From: Polaribacter glomeratus
GTDB taxonomy: Bacteria > Bacteroidota > Bacteroidia > Flavobacteriales > Flavobacteriaceae
Direction of reading: 5' to 3'
DNA length: 64,000 nucleotides
NCBI RefSeq assembly: GCF_002954665.1
Contig: NZ_MSCM01000001.1
Location: 541,608 to 605,607 of the forward strand
Part shown: positions 6,658 to 15,550 of the stretch, piece after piece
Layout of the letters: each line of letters opens with the position of its first letter
Position numbering within the stretch: the first letter of the stretch is position 1
Translations under genes and position numbers: made by a program
The notes under the pieces: model-generated
Told to the model about the DNA's origin: nothing
The model's database searches: none
The model's input: only the letters and a program-made list of their open reading frames with translations

Positions 6658-8646
6658 ATGAATCAATCTACCATTAAACAATTAGAAACCGAACTTTGGG
6701 ATGCTGCAGACGATTTAAGAGCAAACTCTAAACTGACAGCTGCCGAATATAAAGACCCATTATTAGGTTTAGTATTATTACGTTTTGCGCAAAATCGATA
6801 CGAAGATGCCAAGATAGAAGTACATACTAATTTACCAATAAACCCACGAACTAAAGAAAAACGTGAAGTCAGAAAAGAAGATTACACAGCGGCAGGAGCC
6901 ATTATGCTTCCTGAAAAAGCCAAGTACGATTATTTAGCAGCATTACCCGAAGTAGAAAATATAGCGGAAGCTATTAATAATGCCATGAAGCTTATTGAAG
7001 CGGAATATCCAGATTTAGAAGGGATTCTGCCAAAAAGCTACCAAGAGTTTGATGATAAACTTTTGCGAGCTTTGGTACGTGTTTTTAATAAAGATGCAGT
7101 AAAACATGCTAAAGGCGATGTCTTCGGACGTATTTACGAGTTTTTCTTAATGAAATTCTCTATGCAAGGCGCAGGAGCGCAAGAAGGTGGTGAGTTTTTT
7201 ACACCACCTTCTTTAGTAAATTTGATTGTAAACTTTATAGAACCCAATCATGGTATTATTCATGATCCTGCTTGTGGTTCTGGCGGTATGTTTGTACAAA
7301 CCGCACATTTTATAAAAGACCATGAAAACAAAAGTGTTAATGAGGCGATTACGGTATATGGTACAGAGCTAAAAAGCAACAACACCCGTTTGGCAAAAAT
7401 GAACCTTGCTATACACGGTATAGAAGGCAAAATTATAGAAGCCAATAGTTTTTACACCAATCCACATACACCAAATTTAACAGGAAGGTGTGATTTTGTC
7501 ATGGCAAATCCACCATTTAATGTCGATAAAATAGATTCAAATAATAAGTTTTTAGCAGAGGATGAACGTTTGCCTTTTGGCGCACCATTAACAGGAAAAG
7601 GCACTATTGGTAACGGGAATTATTTATGGATGCAATATTTTCATGCTTATTTAAATGAAACAGGCAGAGCAGGTTTTGTTATGGCAAGTTCAGCAACAGA
7701 TGCAGGAAATGCAGAGAAGCTAATTCGCCAAAAATTAATTGAAACAGGAGATGTAGATTGTGTGGTTTCTATAGGTAATAATTTTTTCTACACACGTTCT
7801 TTACCTTGCCACGTTTGGTTTTTTGACAAAGGGAAAAAAGAAATAAATAAGGATAAAGTATTAATGATCGATGCCAGAAACACCTTTAGGGTAGTTACAA
7901 GTACCATTAATGATTTTTCTATCGGGCAACAAAATAACATTACGACTATTAAAGAACTCTACAGAAAAAACGAAAATGCTTTTTCTAGTAGTATTCGATT
8001 TCACAAAGATAACTGCACTGCAGAGTTCTCTGCTATTTACAGTGTTTATGAGCAAACATATAAAGAGTTTAGTGTAATTTTTGAATCTGAAAAATTTGGC
8101 AAACAAGGTTTAGACAGCAAGCTTACATACCCAACAATCGCTTTAGAAACCATAAACGATTTTTATAAAGAACTAAAAGCACCTTTTAAAGAAATAGAGC
8201 AATTAATAGGAAGCTTAAAAAGTAGCTTATTATTAATTGAAGAAAAAGGAAAAAAGGCAAAGCTTAAAAAGCAAGAGATCACAAAACAATTAGCACCTGT
8301 TAAAAATAAAATTACAGTTTTAAGCAAGCCTTTAAGTGTCTATGCTTCTGGAGTTTTGGAAAGCTTAAAAGAGGGGAAACAGGCTATTATAGATTGGGAA
8401 GCATTGGTTGCTTATTTCCCAAAAGGAATTTACCAAGATGTAGAAGGTTTATGTAAAATAGCGTCTTTAGAAGAAATTGCAGCACAAGACTACAGCTTAA
8501 CACCAGGGCGCTACGTTGGTGTTAAAATTGATATTAATATGGATTTTGACTACAAATGGAGAATGAAAGAAATTCATACCGAATTAGCACAACTCAATAC
8601 CGAAGCCAATAGTTTAATGCAACAAATTCAATCTGTGAAGTTATGA
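6658..8646 (+). CDS. hsdM: Type I restriction-modification methyltransferase subunit HsdM
   Basis: The 662-residue N6-adenine DNA methyltransferase subunit of a type I RM enzyme. It has the helical HsdM_N domain at residues 1-140, the SAM-binding motif I DPACGSGGMF at about 203-212 and the catalytic motif IV NPPFN at about 283-287. The C-terminal third is helical/coiled and contacts HsdS. With two HsdM per HsdS it methylates host DNA at the bipartite site, and with HsdR it restricts unmodified DNA. Its stop overlaps the hsdS start (ATGA). It is longer than the ~520-residue classical HsdM because of an added helical region around 470-560. The enzyme class is certain; the recognised sequence cannot be read from the gene. 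Confidence 0.97.
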   Translation: MNQSTIKQLETELWDAADDLRANSKLTAAEYKDPLLGLVLLRFAQNRYEDAKIEVHTNLPINPRTKEKREVRKEDYTAAGAIMLPEKAKYDYLAALPEVENIAEAINNAMKLIEAEYPDLEGILPKSYQEFDDKLLRALVRVFNKDAVKHAKGDVFGRIYEFFLMKFSMQGAGAQEGGEFFTPPSLVNLIVNFIEPNHGIIHDPACGSGGMFVQTAHFIKDHENKSVNEAITVYGTELKSNNTRLAKMNLAIHGIEGKIIEANSFYTNPHTPNLTGRCDFVMANPPFNVDKIDSNNKFLAEDERLPFGAPLTGKGTIGNGNYLWMQYFHAYLNETGRAGFVMASSATDAGNAEKLIRQKLIETGDVDCVVSIGNNFFYTRSLPCHVWFFDKGKKEINKDKVLMIDARNTFRVVTSTINDFSIGQQNNITTIKELYRKNENAFSSSIRFHKDNCTAEFSAIYSVYEQTYKEFSVIFESEKFGKQGLDSKLTYPTIALETINDFYKELKAPFKEIEQLIGSLKSSLLLIEEKGKKAKLKKQEITKQLAPVKNKITVLSKPLSVYASGVLESLKEGKQAIIDWEALVAYFPKGIYQDVEGLCKIASLEEIAAQDYSLTPGRYVGVKIDINMDFDYKWRMKEIHTELAQLNTEANSLMQQIQSVKL

Positions 8647-9833
8647 TGGAAGGTTGGATAGAAGTAAGATTTGGTGATGTAGTTCAATTTCCACCAAAGA
8701 TTAAAATGAAGAAAGATGAAAGTTATCCATTTATACCAATGGAAAACTTAGATAGTGGAATTAAGTATGTAAAACCTATAATAGAAAAAGGCTTAAAAGG
8801 TAGCGGTTCTAAATTTGAAGAAGGAGATACTCTTTTTGCTCGAATTACACCTTGTTTACAAAACGGAAAGATTGCTCAAGCAAAAGAGTTAAATGGAAAG
8901 TCTGGTTTTGGATCTACTGAATATTTTGTTTTTAGAGGAAAGAAGGATATTACAGATACGGATTTCGTTTATTATTTATCTAAAACACATTGGTTTCAGC
9001 AGAATGCTATAAACAGTATGGTTGGTTCTTCAGGAAGACAAAGAGCTGATGCTGGTTTTGTAAAAAGCATTAAAATCAATCTTCCACCACTAAAAACCCA
9101 ACGCAAAATAGCCTCCATTTTATCGGGGTATGATGATTTAATAGAAAACAACCTAAAACGCATAAAATTATTAGAAGAACAAGCACAACAAACCTATGAA
9201 GAGTGGTTTGTACGTTTTAAATTTCATGGTTATGAGAATGTGGAGATTGATGCGGTTAGTGGGTTGCCTGTTGGGTGGGAGAAAGTGAAACTTGTTGAAT
9301 GTGCTAATCTAGTAATGGGACAAAGTCCTAAATCGGAATTTTATAATAATGAAGAAAAAGGATTACCATTTCATCAAGGAGTAAAAGATTACGGATTAAG
9401 ATTTCCAACTAATTCATCTTGGTCAACACAAGGAAATAGAATAGCAGAAGAAGATTCTATTTTGTTTAGCGTTCGCGCACCTGTTGGTAGATTAAATGTT
9501 GCAATAGAGAAATTAATAATTGGTCGTGGTTTAGCCTCAATTAATCATAAAAAACATTGGAATAGTTTTCTATTATATCAACTTCAAAATATCTTTTATG
9601 AAGATAATTTAATGGGTGGAGGAGCAATTTATAATTCAGTTACTAAAAAAGATGTTGAAAGAATTGAAATATTACATGCTACTGAAGAAATAAATATTCA
9701 ATTCAACCATTTGACTTCAAATATTGATAAACAAATTAAAAACTTAACCAAGCAAAACCAACACTTAAAAGAAGCGCGAGATATTTTGTTACCACGTTTA
9801 ATGAGTGGTTTGGTAGATGTGGAGAGTTTGTAG
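8643..9833 (+). CDS. hsdS: Type I restriction enzyme specificity subunit HsdS
   Basis: A 396-residue specificity subunit with the two-fold layout of the family. Target recognition domain 1 spans about 1-150, followed by a conserved helix (PPLKTQRKIASILSGYDDLIENN, about 155-185). TRD2 starts near LPVGWEKVKL (about 210), and a second conserved helix forms the C-terminus (IDKQIKNLTKQNQHLKEARDILLPRLMSG). TRD2 includes the MGQSPKSEFYN segment common in such domains. The two TRDs differ, so the target should be a bipartite asymmetric site. No partial hsdS copies or inverted repeats lie nearby, so phase variation by shuffling is not indicated. The start overlaps the hsdM stop. Confidence 0.96.
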   Translation: MMEGWIEVRFGDVVQFPPKIKMKKDESYPFIPMENLDSGIKYVKPIIEKGLKGSGSKFEEGDTLFARITPCLQNGKIAQAKELNGKSGFGSTEYFVFRGKKDITDTDFVYYLSKTHWFQQNAINSMVGSSGRQRADAGFVKSIKINLPPLKTQRKIASILSGYDDLIENNLKRIKLLEEQAQQTYEEWFVRFKFHGYENVEIDAVSGLPVGWEKVKLVECANLVMGQSPKSEFYNNEEKGLPFHQGVKDYGLRFPTNSSWSTQGNRIAEEDSILFSVRAPVGRLNVAIEKLIIGRGLASINHKKHWNSFLLYQLQNIFYEDNLMGGGAIYNSVTKKDVERIEILHATEEINIQFNHLTSNIDKQIKNLTKQNQHLKEARDILLPRLMSGLVDVESL

Positions 9834-9892
9834 GTTGGTGAAGTTTTGGGGATGGTTGCAGAGGAGTCTGAAAAATATAATTAAAAAAATAA

Positions 9893-11767
9893 ATGGCTGA
9901 ATTACTATATAGTTTACAAAAGGTTTTTACCACATATCCAAAAGGAAAAATTTATAACATACCAGAATACCAGAGAGGTTATAAATGGAGCGAACAGCAA
10001 GTTAACCAGTTACTAGATGATATTTATAAATTTTCTTTAACAAGAGATAATGATCATTTTTACTGTTTACAAAATATTACGTTATTTCAAAATTTAAAAA
10101 ATGAATCTTACTTAAATGTTGTTGATGGACAGCAACGCTTAACTACAGTAACACTTTTATTATCTTATTTAAAGGCTAATAATATAGTAGAAGGCATGAT
10201 AAATTATGCTGTACGAGAGCCTTCTAATGATTTTATTCAGAAAGTAATAGCAAATGAATCTAATATTATTAAAACAATACTAGAAGCTGAAGATTTTAAA
10301 ACCTTCATTATCTCTCAAGTAGATTATGATGTAGATTATCAGGATATATACCACATGTTTATAGCGTTAAAAACAATAGATTCTTGGTTTTCAAACCCAA
10401 ACAGAACTTTAGATATAGATAATTATAAAGATATTGTTTTAAATCATGTAAAGCTTATAGTCAATAAAGTAGAACAAGTTTCTGAACAGGAATTGTTTAT
10501 GAACTTAAATGCAGGAAAAGTGCATTTAGATGGTTCAGATTTAGTTAGAGCTATTTTAATTACCAGAGTAGCAAAACAAGAGTTAGAAGATTTTGATGCT
10601 GAAAATGTTGAGGATATATTAAAATTAAATCAAAGAAGAACTCGTATTGGTTGGGAATTAGACGAAATGAATAGTTGGTGGAGTCGTGAAGATGTAAAAT
10701 TATATTTTCAGAATTTCACTAAAATTAAAACAGGAACTAAGGAAACTATAAAGTTTAATCAAGAAGAACATCCTATTAATCTACTTTATAAAATATGGGT
10801 CGAAATTAAAGGAGAATCAGATATTACATTGCATAGTTTTGAGAAAGAAGAAGCTCTTGTAATGTATCAATCATTATTAAAGCTAAATCGTGTTTTACAA
10901 GATTGGTTTGAGGATAGAAAAATATATCATTTTTTAGGTTTTCTATTTGCGCATTCAAAAATTAAAATTAAAGAAGTTTATGATAAATGGATTTCTAAAA
11001 ATAAAACAAGGAGTCAATTTATAAATGAATGGTGTTTAGAGCAACTTAAAAATGCTGTTTTTGGCAAAGAAAATCCAGAAAAAGAAGAATCAGGATATGA
11101 TTATTGGATGTCTAAAATAAAAGATTATAATTCAGAAAATGCCACAAATTGGTATGATACGGGAATTATTCAGCAAATTTTAATAGTATTAGATATTATG
11201 GAGCATAGCAAAACTAAAGAAAAAGGAAACCCATTGCCTTTTTTAAAGCCAAGATATTTTAAAAATTATAAAGAAGATAAAGAACATATTTTTTCTGGTA
11301 CACCTAGAGAATTAAATGAAATAAAAGCATTGCCAAATCCAATAGAGAAACTTAACGAATACATAGATTCACTTAATATTGATTACGATTTATTAAAACA
11401 TATACCATATTTTGAATATGACCAAAAACAATGGGACGCTATTACTGAAGAAGAGCAATCTCAAGCATTAAATGAATTTAAATCTACAATTCATAAAAAG
11501 CGACCAGTCAATTCCTTAGGCAATTTAGTGTTATTGCATTTAACTATAAACAGAGGTTTTGGTAATAGTCAATACGCTTTAAAAAGAACAAATGTGATAA
11601 CAAATACTATTAATGGTCTATATGTAAGACAACATACATTAAATACATTTATTAAAAGCACATCTTCTAACGATTTAAATAATTGGACTTTAAAAGATAT
11701 AGAAGAAAATGCAGTTGGAATACATACTACTTTAGAAGAATTTTTTAAACCTATTTCAAATGAGTAA
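9893..11767 (+). CDS. DUF262/DUF1524 (GmrSD-like) protein
   Basis: A 624-residue protein of the GmrSD/SspE superfamily. The N-terminal DUF262 (ParB-like NTPase fold) has YQRGYKWSEQQV at about 24-35 and the signature VVDGQQRLTTV at about 77-87. The C-terminal part looks like a DUF1524 His-Me-finger nuclease: EHIF near residue 463, then NSLGNLVLL and an N/K-rich end (GNSQYALKR). Family members such as GmrSD cut modified phage DNA, and SspE guards phosphorothioate-marked genomes, so a nucleotide-gated nuclease is plausible. It lies 59 bp behind hsdS and overlaps the next DUF262 gene by 8 bp, so it is part of the RM operon. The domain call is firm, the substrate unknown. Confidence 0.9.
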   Translation: MAELLYSLQKVFTTYPKGKIYNIPEYQRGYKWSEQQVNQLLDDIYKFSLTRDNDHFYCLQNITLFQNLKNESYLNVVDGQQRLTTVTLLLSYLKANNIVEGMINYAVREPSNDFIQKVIANESNIIKTILEAEDFKTFIISQVDYDVDYQDIYHMFIALKTIDSWFSNPNRTLDIDNYKDIVLNHVKLIVNKVEQVSEQELFMNLNAGKVHLDGSDLVRAILITRVAKQELEDFDAENVEDILKLNQRRTRIGWELDEMNSWWSREDVKLYFQNFTKIKTGTKETIKFNQEEHPINLLYKIWVEIKGESDITLHSFEKEEALVMYQSLLKLNRVLQDWFEDRKIYHFLGFLFAHSKIKIKEVYDKWISKNKTRSQFINEWCLEQLKNAVFGKENPEKEESGYDYWMSKIKDYNSENATNWYDTGIIQQILIVLDIMEHSKTKEKGNPLPFLKPRYFKNYKEDKEHIFSGTPRELNEIKALPNPIEKLNEYIDSLNIDYDLLKHIPYFEYDQKQWDAITEEEQSQALNEFKSTIHKKRPVNSLGNLVLLHLTINRGFGNSQYALKRTNVITNTINGLYVRQHTLNTFIKSTSSNDLNNWTLKDIEENAVGIHTTLEEFFKPISNE

Positions 11768-13823
11768 AAAACAAAAAGCATTTTTAAAGGAAGAGAATTT
11801 ACTAACGTTATTGTCTCAAAATAATTTCATTATCCCTGAGATACAAAGAGAATATGTTTGGGGAAATAATGAAAAGGTAATTACTAAATTCTTAAAACAA
11901 TTAAAATTGAAAATAGGAGATGGTTGTGAATGTTGTAATTTACCAAAAGGAAATGCACATATTAACATAGGTTTTTTATATTCTTATAAACCAGATTATG
12001 TTAAAGTACAAAACGACAGATTTCTTGATGAAAATTTAATAGATGGTCAACAACGTTTTACAACATTGTTTTTACTTGTCTTTTATTTTGCTTTAAAAGA
12101 GGATAAGAAGAATGATTTCTTATCATTAATTAGGTTTGATGGCGTATCTATGAGTTTTGATTTTAAAGTTAGAGACTTAACAAAACGATTTCTTTTAGAA
12201 TTTGTAGAGAAGACAAATTCAACTGAAGATTTAGAACAGATTGAAAAGCAAACTTGGTTTTTAAAAGATTATAAAACAGATGTTAGTATTAATGCAATGA
12301 TTAACTCATTAAAATATATACAACAGGTTTATAATTGCGAAACTAAATACTATAATCATCTATTAAGTAATATTGTTTTTTGGCATTTTAAAACTGAGGT
12401 TACGTCAGAAGGAGAGGAATTGTATATAACAATGAATGCTAGAGGAGAAGATTTAGCAGATAATGAAATTACTAAAGCCGCGTTAATGCTGGATGGAAAG
12501 GATTTGTTTAATTCAGGAAAAAAATGGGAAAGTTGGCAACATTTTTTTTGGAAACATAGAGACAAAACTAGAGTTGTCCAAAGTTCAGATTTTGGATACA
12601 ATGCTTTTATTAACTGTATTGCTGGTTTAGAAAATTATCAAATTTATAATAATAAAGAATTTTTGGCAGATGAAATAGAAGATTTGCTGTCAATTGAATT
12701 AGTCGAAAAATATATCAATGCTTTTAAGTTTTTAATTGATAATTCGAAAGCTTTTAAATCGAAATATAATTATCATTATTCTAATTGGGTTAATAACTGT
12801 TTAAAAGATATTTGGGAGGTATTTAATAAGAACGAAACAGATTGGTTTGCCGATTATTCAGACAAAAATAAAGGGACAGAACAAAATAAAATGGTTTTTA
12901 TTTGGTCTTGGCTTTTATATATAAAAAATAGACCTAAAGCTAGTTTAGATGTGGATGAGGTCTTTAGAGTATTACGTTTCTTTTATATTAGATTTAAAAA
13001 TTATAGTAGAGCTGTTTCAGCTTTAAAACAAACTATTGGAATAATAGATGTAAATAGTGTTTTTGATACTTTAAATCAAGGTTTTGACACACCAAATGTA
13101 GAAGACGAATCAAAAATAAAAACTAGTTATAGAACTGTAAATGAAAATTTAAAGTATAGCTTCCTAAATAATTTGAGAATAAACTCAAGTTCTGATTTAC
13201 TTCTTTATGAAAGTTTAATATGGGAAATAGAAGATCACCCTTTAAATTTGGAAGGAACCGGTTTAAGAAATATAAACTCATCTCATTTAATAGAATTTAA
13301 TGATAAACTTTCAATTGGTGAACTAACCTTAATTAAAGAAAAATTGTATGCACTATTTCCTTTAAAAGATGATGGAAAGATAGATGACAGGAATGTTAAT
13401 AAAATTAGAATTGCTTTATTCTGGTATGGCTCATATTGGCAGAAAAAATGGTCTAGTTATTATTGGAAATATAATTTTGGAGATTGGGAACGAATTATTA
13501 GAGATATAGATTCCGATAGTTTAGCTTTTAAGTTGTTTTTTGATGACTTTAAAAAGTCAAAAGATTTAGAAAACTTACTAAAAAATAAAGTATCAGAATG
13601 TGAAATTGATTTTAATACAGTTGATGAGCTATTAATATTTAAATGGTATGCTAGTAAGTTAAAAGAAAAGATGTGGAAGGAAGGACAATTTATTGCTGTT
13701 AACCATAATTATAAAGATGAAGATAAGTTGTTTGTAAATTTTAAAGAATTTATTAATATACACGGTACTTTCAATGGAGGTTCTCCTCAGGTTTTATCAG
13801 AGTTAGTAAATAATAAACTATGA
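11760..13823 (+). CDS. Second DUF262 protein, 687 aa
   Basis: The 687-residue partner of the preceding gene. DUF262 motifs are IPEIQREYVWGNNE at about 24-37 and LIDGQQRFTTLFLL at about 92-105. The C-terminal half is Trp- and aromatic-rich (WYGSYWQKKWSSYYWKYNFG) and lacks a clear DUF1524 nuclease motif, so it may be a sensor or regulatory partner of the first protein. A CxCC motif near residue 58 (DGCECCNLPKGNAH) is unusual for the family. Its TGA overlaps an ATG that begins MSYEYSEDGLI, a remnant of the hsdR start, showing that hsdR once followed directly. Paired DUF262 genes occur in defence loci; placement inside a type I RM operon suggests joint action. Confidence 0.88.
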   Translation: MSKKQKAFLKEENLLTLLSQNNFIIPEIQREYVWGNNEKVITKFLKQLKLKIGDGCECCNLPKGNAHINIGFLYSYKPDYVKVQNDRFLDENLIDGQQRFTTLFLLVFYFALKEDKKNDFLSLIRFDGVSMSFDFKVRDLTKRFLLEFVEKTNSTEDLEQIEKQTWFLKDYKTDVSINAMINSLKYIQQVYNCETKYYNHLLSNIVFWHFKTEVTSEGEELYITMNARGEDLADNEITKAALMLDGKDLFNSGKKWESWQHFFWKHRDKTRVVQSSDFGYNAFINCIAGLENYQIYNNKEFLADEIEDLLSIELVEKYINAFKFLIDNSKAFKSKYNYHYSNWVNNCLKDIWEVFNKNETDWFADYSDKNKGTEQNKMVFIWSWLLYIKNRPKASLDVDEVFRVLRFFYIRFKNYSRAVSALKQTIGIIDVNSVFDTLNQGFDTPNVEDESKIKTSYRTVNENLKYSFLNNLRINSSSDLLLYESLIWEIEDHPLNLEGTGLRNINSSHLIEFNDKLSIGELTLIKEKLYALFPLKDDGKIDDRNVNKIRIALFWYGSYWQKKWSSYYWKYNFGDWERIIRDIDSDSLAFKLFFDDFKKSKDLENLLKNKVSECEIDFNTVDELLIFKWYASKLKEKMWKEGQFIAVNHNYKDEDKLFVNFKEFINIHGTFNGGSPQVLSELVNNKL

Positions 13824-13876
13824 GTTACGAATATTCAGAAGACGGTTTAATAGTACAAACACTCAAAAAAGCTTAA
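13820..13876 (+). pseudogene. Duplicated 5' end of hsdR left by cassette insertion
   Basis: The 18-codon frame MSYEYSEDGLIVQTLKKA* matches the first 13 residues of the real HsdR (MSYEYSEDALIEQ at 15547), with about 35 bp of recognisable nucleotide identity. It overlaps the stop of the DUF262 gene by ATGA, as an intact hsdR would. It is best read as the old hsdR start, left when the HipBST cassette (about 13877-15546) entered and a fresh start copy was made on its far side. Confidence 0.88.
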
Positions 13877-13893
13877 AAAATCACAACTCAATT

Positions 13894-13911
13894 AGTGCAA
13901 CAAAAAGCACT
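13894..13911. promoter_or_regulatory. Operator 1, AGTGC-N8-GCACT
   Basis: A perfect 5-bp inverted repeat with 8-bp spacer upstream of the hipB-like gene. It has the same geometry as the E. coli HipB operator (TATCC-N8-GGATA), with other bases. A second copy lies exactly 60 bp downstream. Confidence 0.8.
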
Positions 13912-13953
13912 TTTAGCGTTGTTTTATTTCAATTAAACAATAAAAATATCAAT

Positions 13954-13971
13954 AGTGCAATAAAAAGCACT
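13954..13971. promoter_or_regulatory. Operator 2, AGTGC-N8-GCACT
   Basis: The second perfect copy. It differs from operator 1 only at one base of the spacer (AATAAAAA against AACAAAAA). It lies 29 bp upstream of the likely -7 box, consistent with autorepression by HipB. Confidence 0.8.
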
Positions 13972-13999
13972 TATCATACATTTAATCAATAAAAAGGCA

Positions 14000-14007
14000 T
14001 ATATTTA
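14000..14007 (+). promoter_or_regulatory. Probable -7 box of the hipBST promoter
   Basis: TATATTTA is close to the Bacteroidota -7 consensus TAnnTTTG and lies 18 bp before the hipB ATG, between operators 2 and 3. Confidence 0.45.
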
Positions 14008-14014
14008 CATAAAA

Positions 14015-14032
14015 AGAGCAATATAATGCACT
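14015..14032. promoter_or_regulatory. Operator 3 (imperfect), AGAGC-N8-GCACT
   Basis: Same layout with one mismatch in the left arm, 61 bp after operator 2, and overlapping the hipB start codon (14026). Three sites at 60-61 bp spacing suggest cooperative looping or wrapping by the HipB complex. Confidence 0.65.
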
Positions 14033-14238
14033 CAGAAGATTTAATAGAAGCTATAAAAACACGTAGAGATAACCTAGATGTAACACAAGAAATGCTTGCA
14101 GATCTTTCTGGTGTAGGTTTGCGAACGTTAAAACAATTTGAAAGCGGCAAAGGAAACCCAACTTTAGAAACTTTAAATAAATTGGGTAATGCATTAGGTA
14201 TGGAATTATCTTATAGGGTAAAAGAAATCACTAAATAA
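14026..14238 (+). CDS. hipB: HipB-like XRE antitoxin/repressor
   Basis: A 70-residue Cro/C1-type helix-turn-helix protein. The HTH core is TQEMLADLSGVGLRTLKQFESG at about 21-42, followed by NPTLETLNKLGNALGM, typical of HipB. It lacks the longer C-terminal tail of E. coli HipB, as is usual in three-gene HipBST systems. It should bind the AGTGC-N8-GCACT operators upstream and repress the cassette. Its TAA overlaps the hipS ATG by one base, giving tight coupling. Role known from the family; operator match inferred from geometry. Confidence 0.9.
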   Translation: MHSEDLIEAIKTRRDNLDVTQEMLADLSGVGLRTLKQFESGKGNPTLETLNKLGNALGMELSYRVKEITK

Positions 14239-14564
14239 TGAGACAAGCAGAAGTTTTATTTAAAAAAGAAATCGCTGGCTTGTTAACACAGTTAGATGAT
14301 GCTAGTTTTGTGTTTACATACCACAACCAATGGTTTAATGATAAAGAAAAACCTGCAATTAGTTTAACATTACCAAAAACGCAACAAGAATACCATTCTA
14401 AATATCTTTTCCCTTTTTTTTATAATATGTTGCCAGAAGGATCAAACAAACAAACGGTTTGTTTTGAAAATAGAATAGACACCAAAGACCATTTTGGTAT
14501 TTTACTTACTACCGCAAAACAAGATACTATTGGTGCAGTTACCCTTAAAAAAATTGAAGCATAA
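14238..14564 (+). CDS. hipS: HipS-like protein (separate HipA N-terminal subdomain)
   Basis: A 108-residue protein equivalent to the N-subdomain 1 of HipA (couple_hipA), here encoded on its own. It reads MRQAEVLFKKEIAGLLTQ, then SFVFTYHNQWF, LTLPKTQQEY, FPFFYNMLPEGSN and FGILLTTAKQDTIGAVTL, the usual strand-rich order of HipA_N. In the HipBST systems described from pathogenic E. coli, HipS is the antitoxin that masks the HipT kinase, while HipB mainly augments and represses. It overlaps hipT by one base. The split of HipA into S and T is genuine here, since the two genes use different frames joined by a TAATG overlap and both are otherwise complete. Confidence 0.87.
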   Translation: MRQAEVLFKKEIAGLLTQLDDASFVFTYHNQWFNDKEKPAISLTLPKTQQEYHSKYLFPFFYNMLPEGSNKQTVCFENRIDTKDHFGILLTTAKQDTIGAVTLKKIEA

Positions 14565-15550
14565 TGACTTTACCGCAAATAACAGTTTGTCCAAGTACAC
14601 TTGCCAAAGGTTACATAACCTATAGCAATACTGCGTTAAGACGTGTTTTTTACGGTAAAAAAGTAAGTGCTATTTTACCATACGATGCGCCAGCAAGTAA
14701 TGAGAATACTGATGCTTTGTTTACAGAAAATAGAAAGCGTATGTCTATTTCTGGAGTACAAGAAAAATTTTCTGTGGTATTAGAAAAAAATAAATTACGC
14801 TTAAAAGAAGAAAACGAACAAGGGCAATACATTTTAAAACCGATTCCAAACGTTGGTAAAAATGCAGATCAAATGCCAGCAAACGAGCATTTAACAATGC
14901 AAATTGCACGACAAGTATTTGATATGGAAACTGCAGAAAATGCACTTATATTTTTTAAAAATGGTGATCCTGCTTATATCACAAAACGATTTGATGTTAA
15001 AGCCGATGGTACTAAATTAGCTCAAGAAGATTTTGCTTCTTTGGCAGAACGAACACCACAAACACATGGCGAAGATTTTAAATATGTAGGTAATTACCTG
15101 GAACTCTTTACTATTTTAAAAAAGTACACACCAGCTTATGCTGTAGAATCTATCAAGTTATTTAAACTGATACTTTTTAATTATGTGTTCTCTAATGGAG
15201 ATGCACATTTTAAAAACTTCTCATTGATAGAAACACCTTTAGGCGATTTTAAATTAAGTCCTGCGTACGATTTATTAAACAGTAGAATCCATATAGACGA
15301 TAATAACTTTGCATTAACTGAAGGATTATTACCACCAAATTTAGCACAAGGTAAAGTTACAGAACAGTTTTATAGTTTAGGAGAACAAGCAGGAATTTCA
15401 AAAAAACAAGTAGATAAAGTATTTAAAGGTTTAACGTCTAAAAGCGATAAAGTATTACTACTAATTGAAGCATCTTTTTTAAATGAAAAGTCCAAACGAA
15501 ATTACATACAAGGATACCAAACACGATTAAATAAATTAGTACGATCATGA
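14564..15550 (+). CDS. hipT: HipT-like serine/threonine kinase toxin
   Basis: A 328-residue HipA-fold kinase without the N-terminal subdomain. The Gly-rich loop carries an SIS motif (Ser61-Ile-Ser63, then GVQEKFS), the autophosphorylation site pair known from HipT. Catalytic residues are visible: NGDAHFKN at about 211-218 and the metal-binding Asp of SPAYDLL at about 236. Known relatives phosphorylate aminoacyl-tRNA synthetases (HipA acts on GltX, HipT on TrpS), which stops translation; which one is hit here cannot be read. Its stop overlaps the hsdR ATG (ATGA), so RM expression is now coupled to the toxin operon. Intact, with no missing catalytic residue. Confidence 0.9.
   Translation: MTLPQITVCPSTLAKGYITYSNTALRRVFYGKKVSAILPYDAPASNENTDALFTENRKRMSISGVQEKFSVVLEKNKLRLKEENEQGQYILKPIPNVGKNADQMPANEHLTMQIARQVFDMETAENALIFFKNGDPAYITKRFDVKADGTKLAQEDFASLAERTPQTHGEDFKYVGNYLELFTILKKYTPAYAVESIKLFKLILFNYVFSNGDAHFKNFSLIETPLGDFKLSPAYDLLNSRIHIDDNNFALTEGLLPPNLAQGKVTEQFYSLGEQAGISKKQVDKVFKGLTSKSDKVLLLIEASFLNEKSKRNYIQGYQTRLNKLVRS

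Noticed and set aside
8643..9833. Phase-variable hsdS by inversion
   Set aside because: No partial hsdS copies or inverted repeats found in the RM operon.
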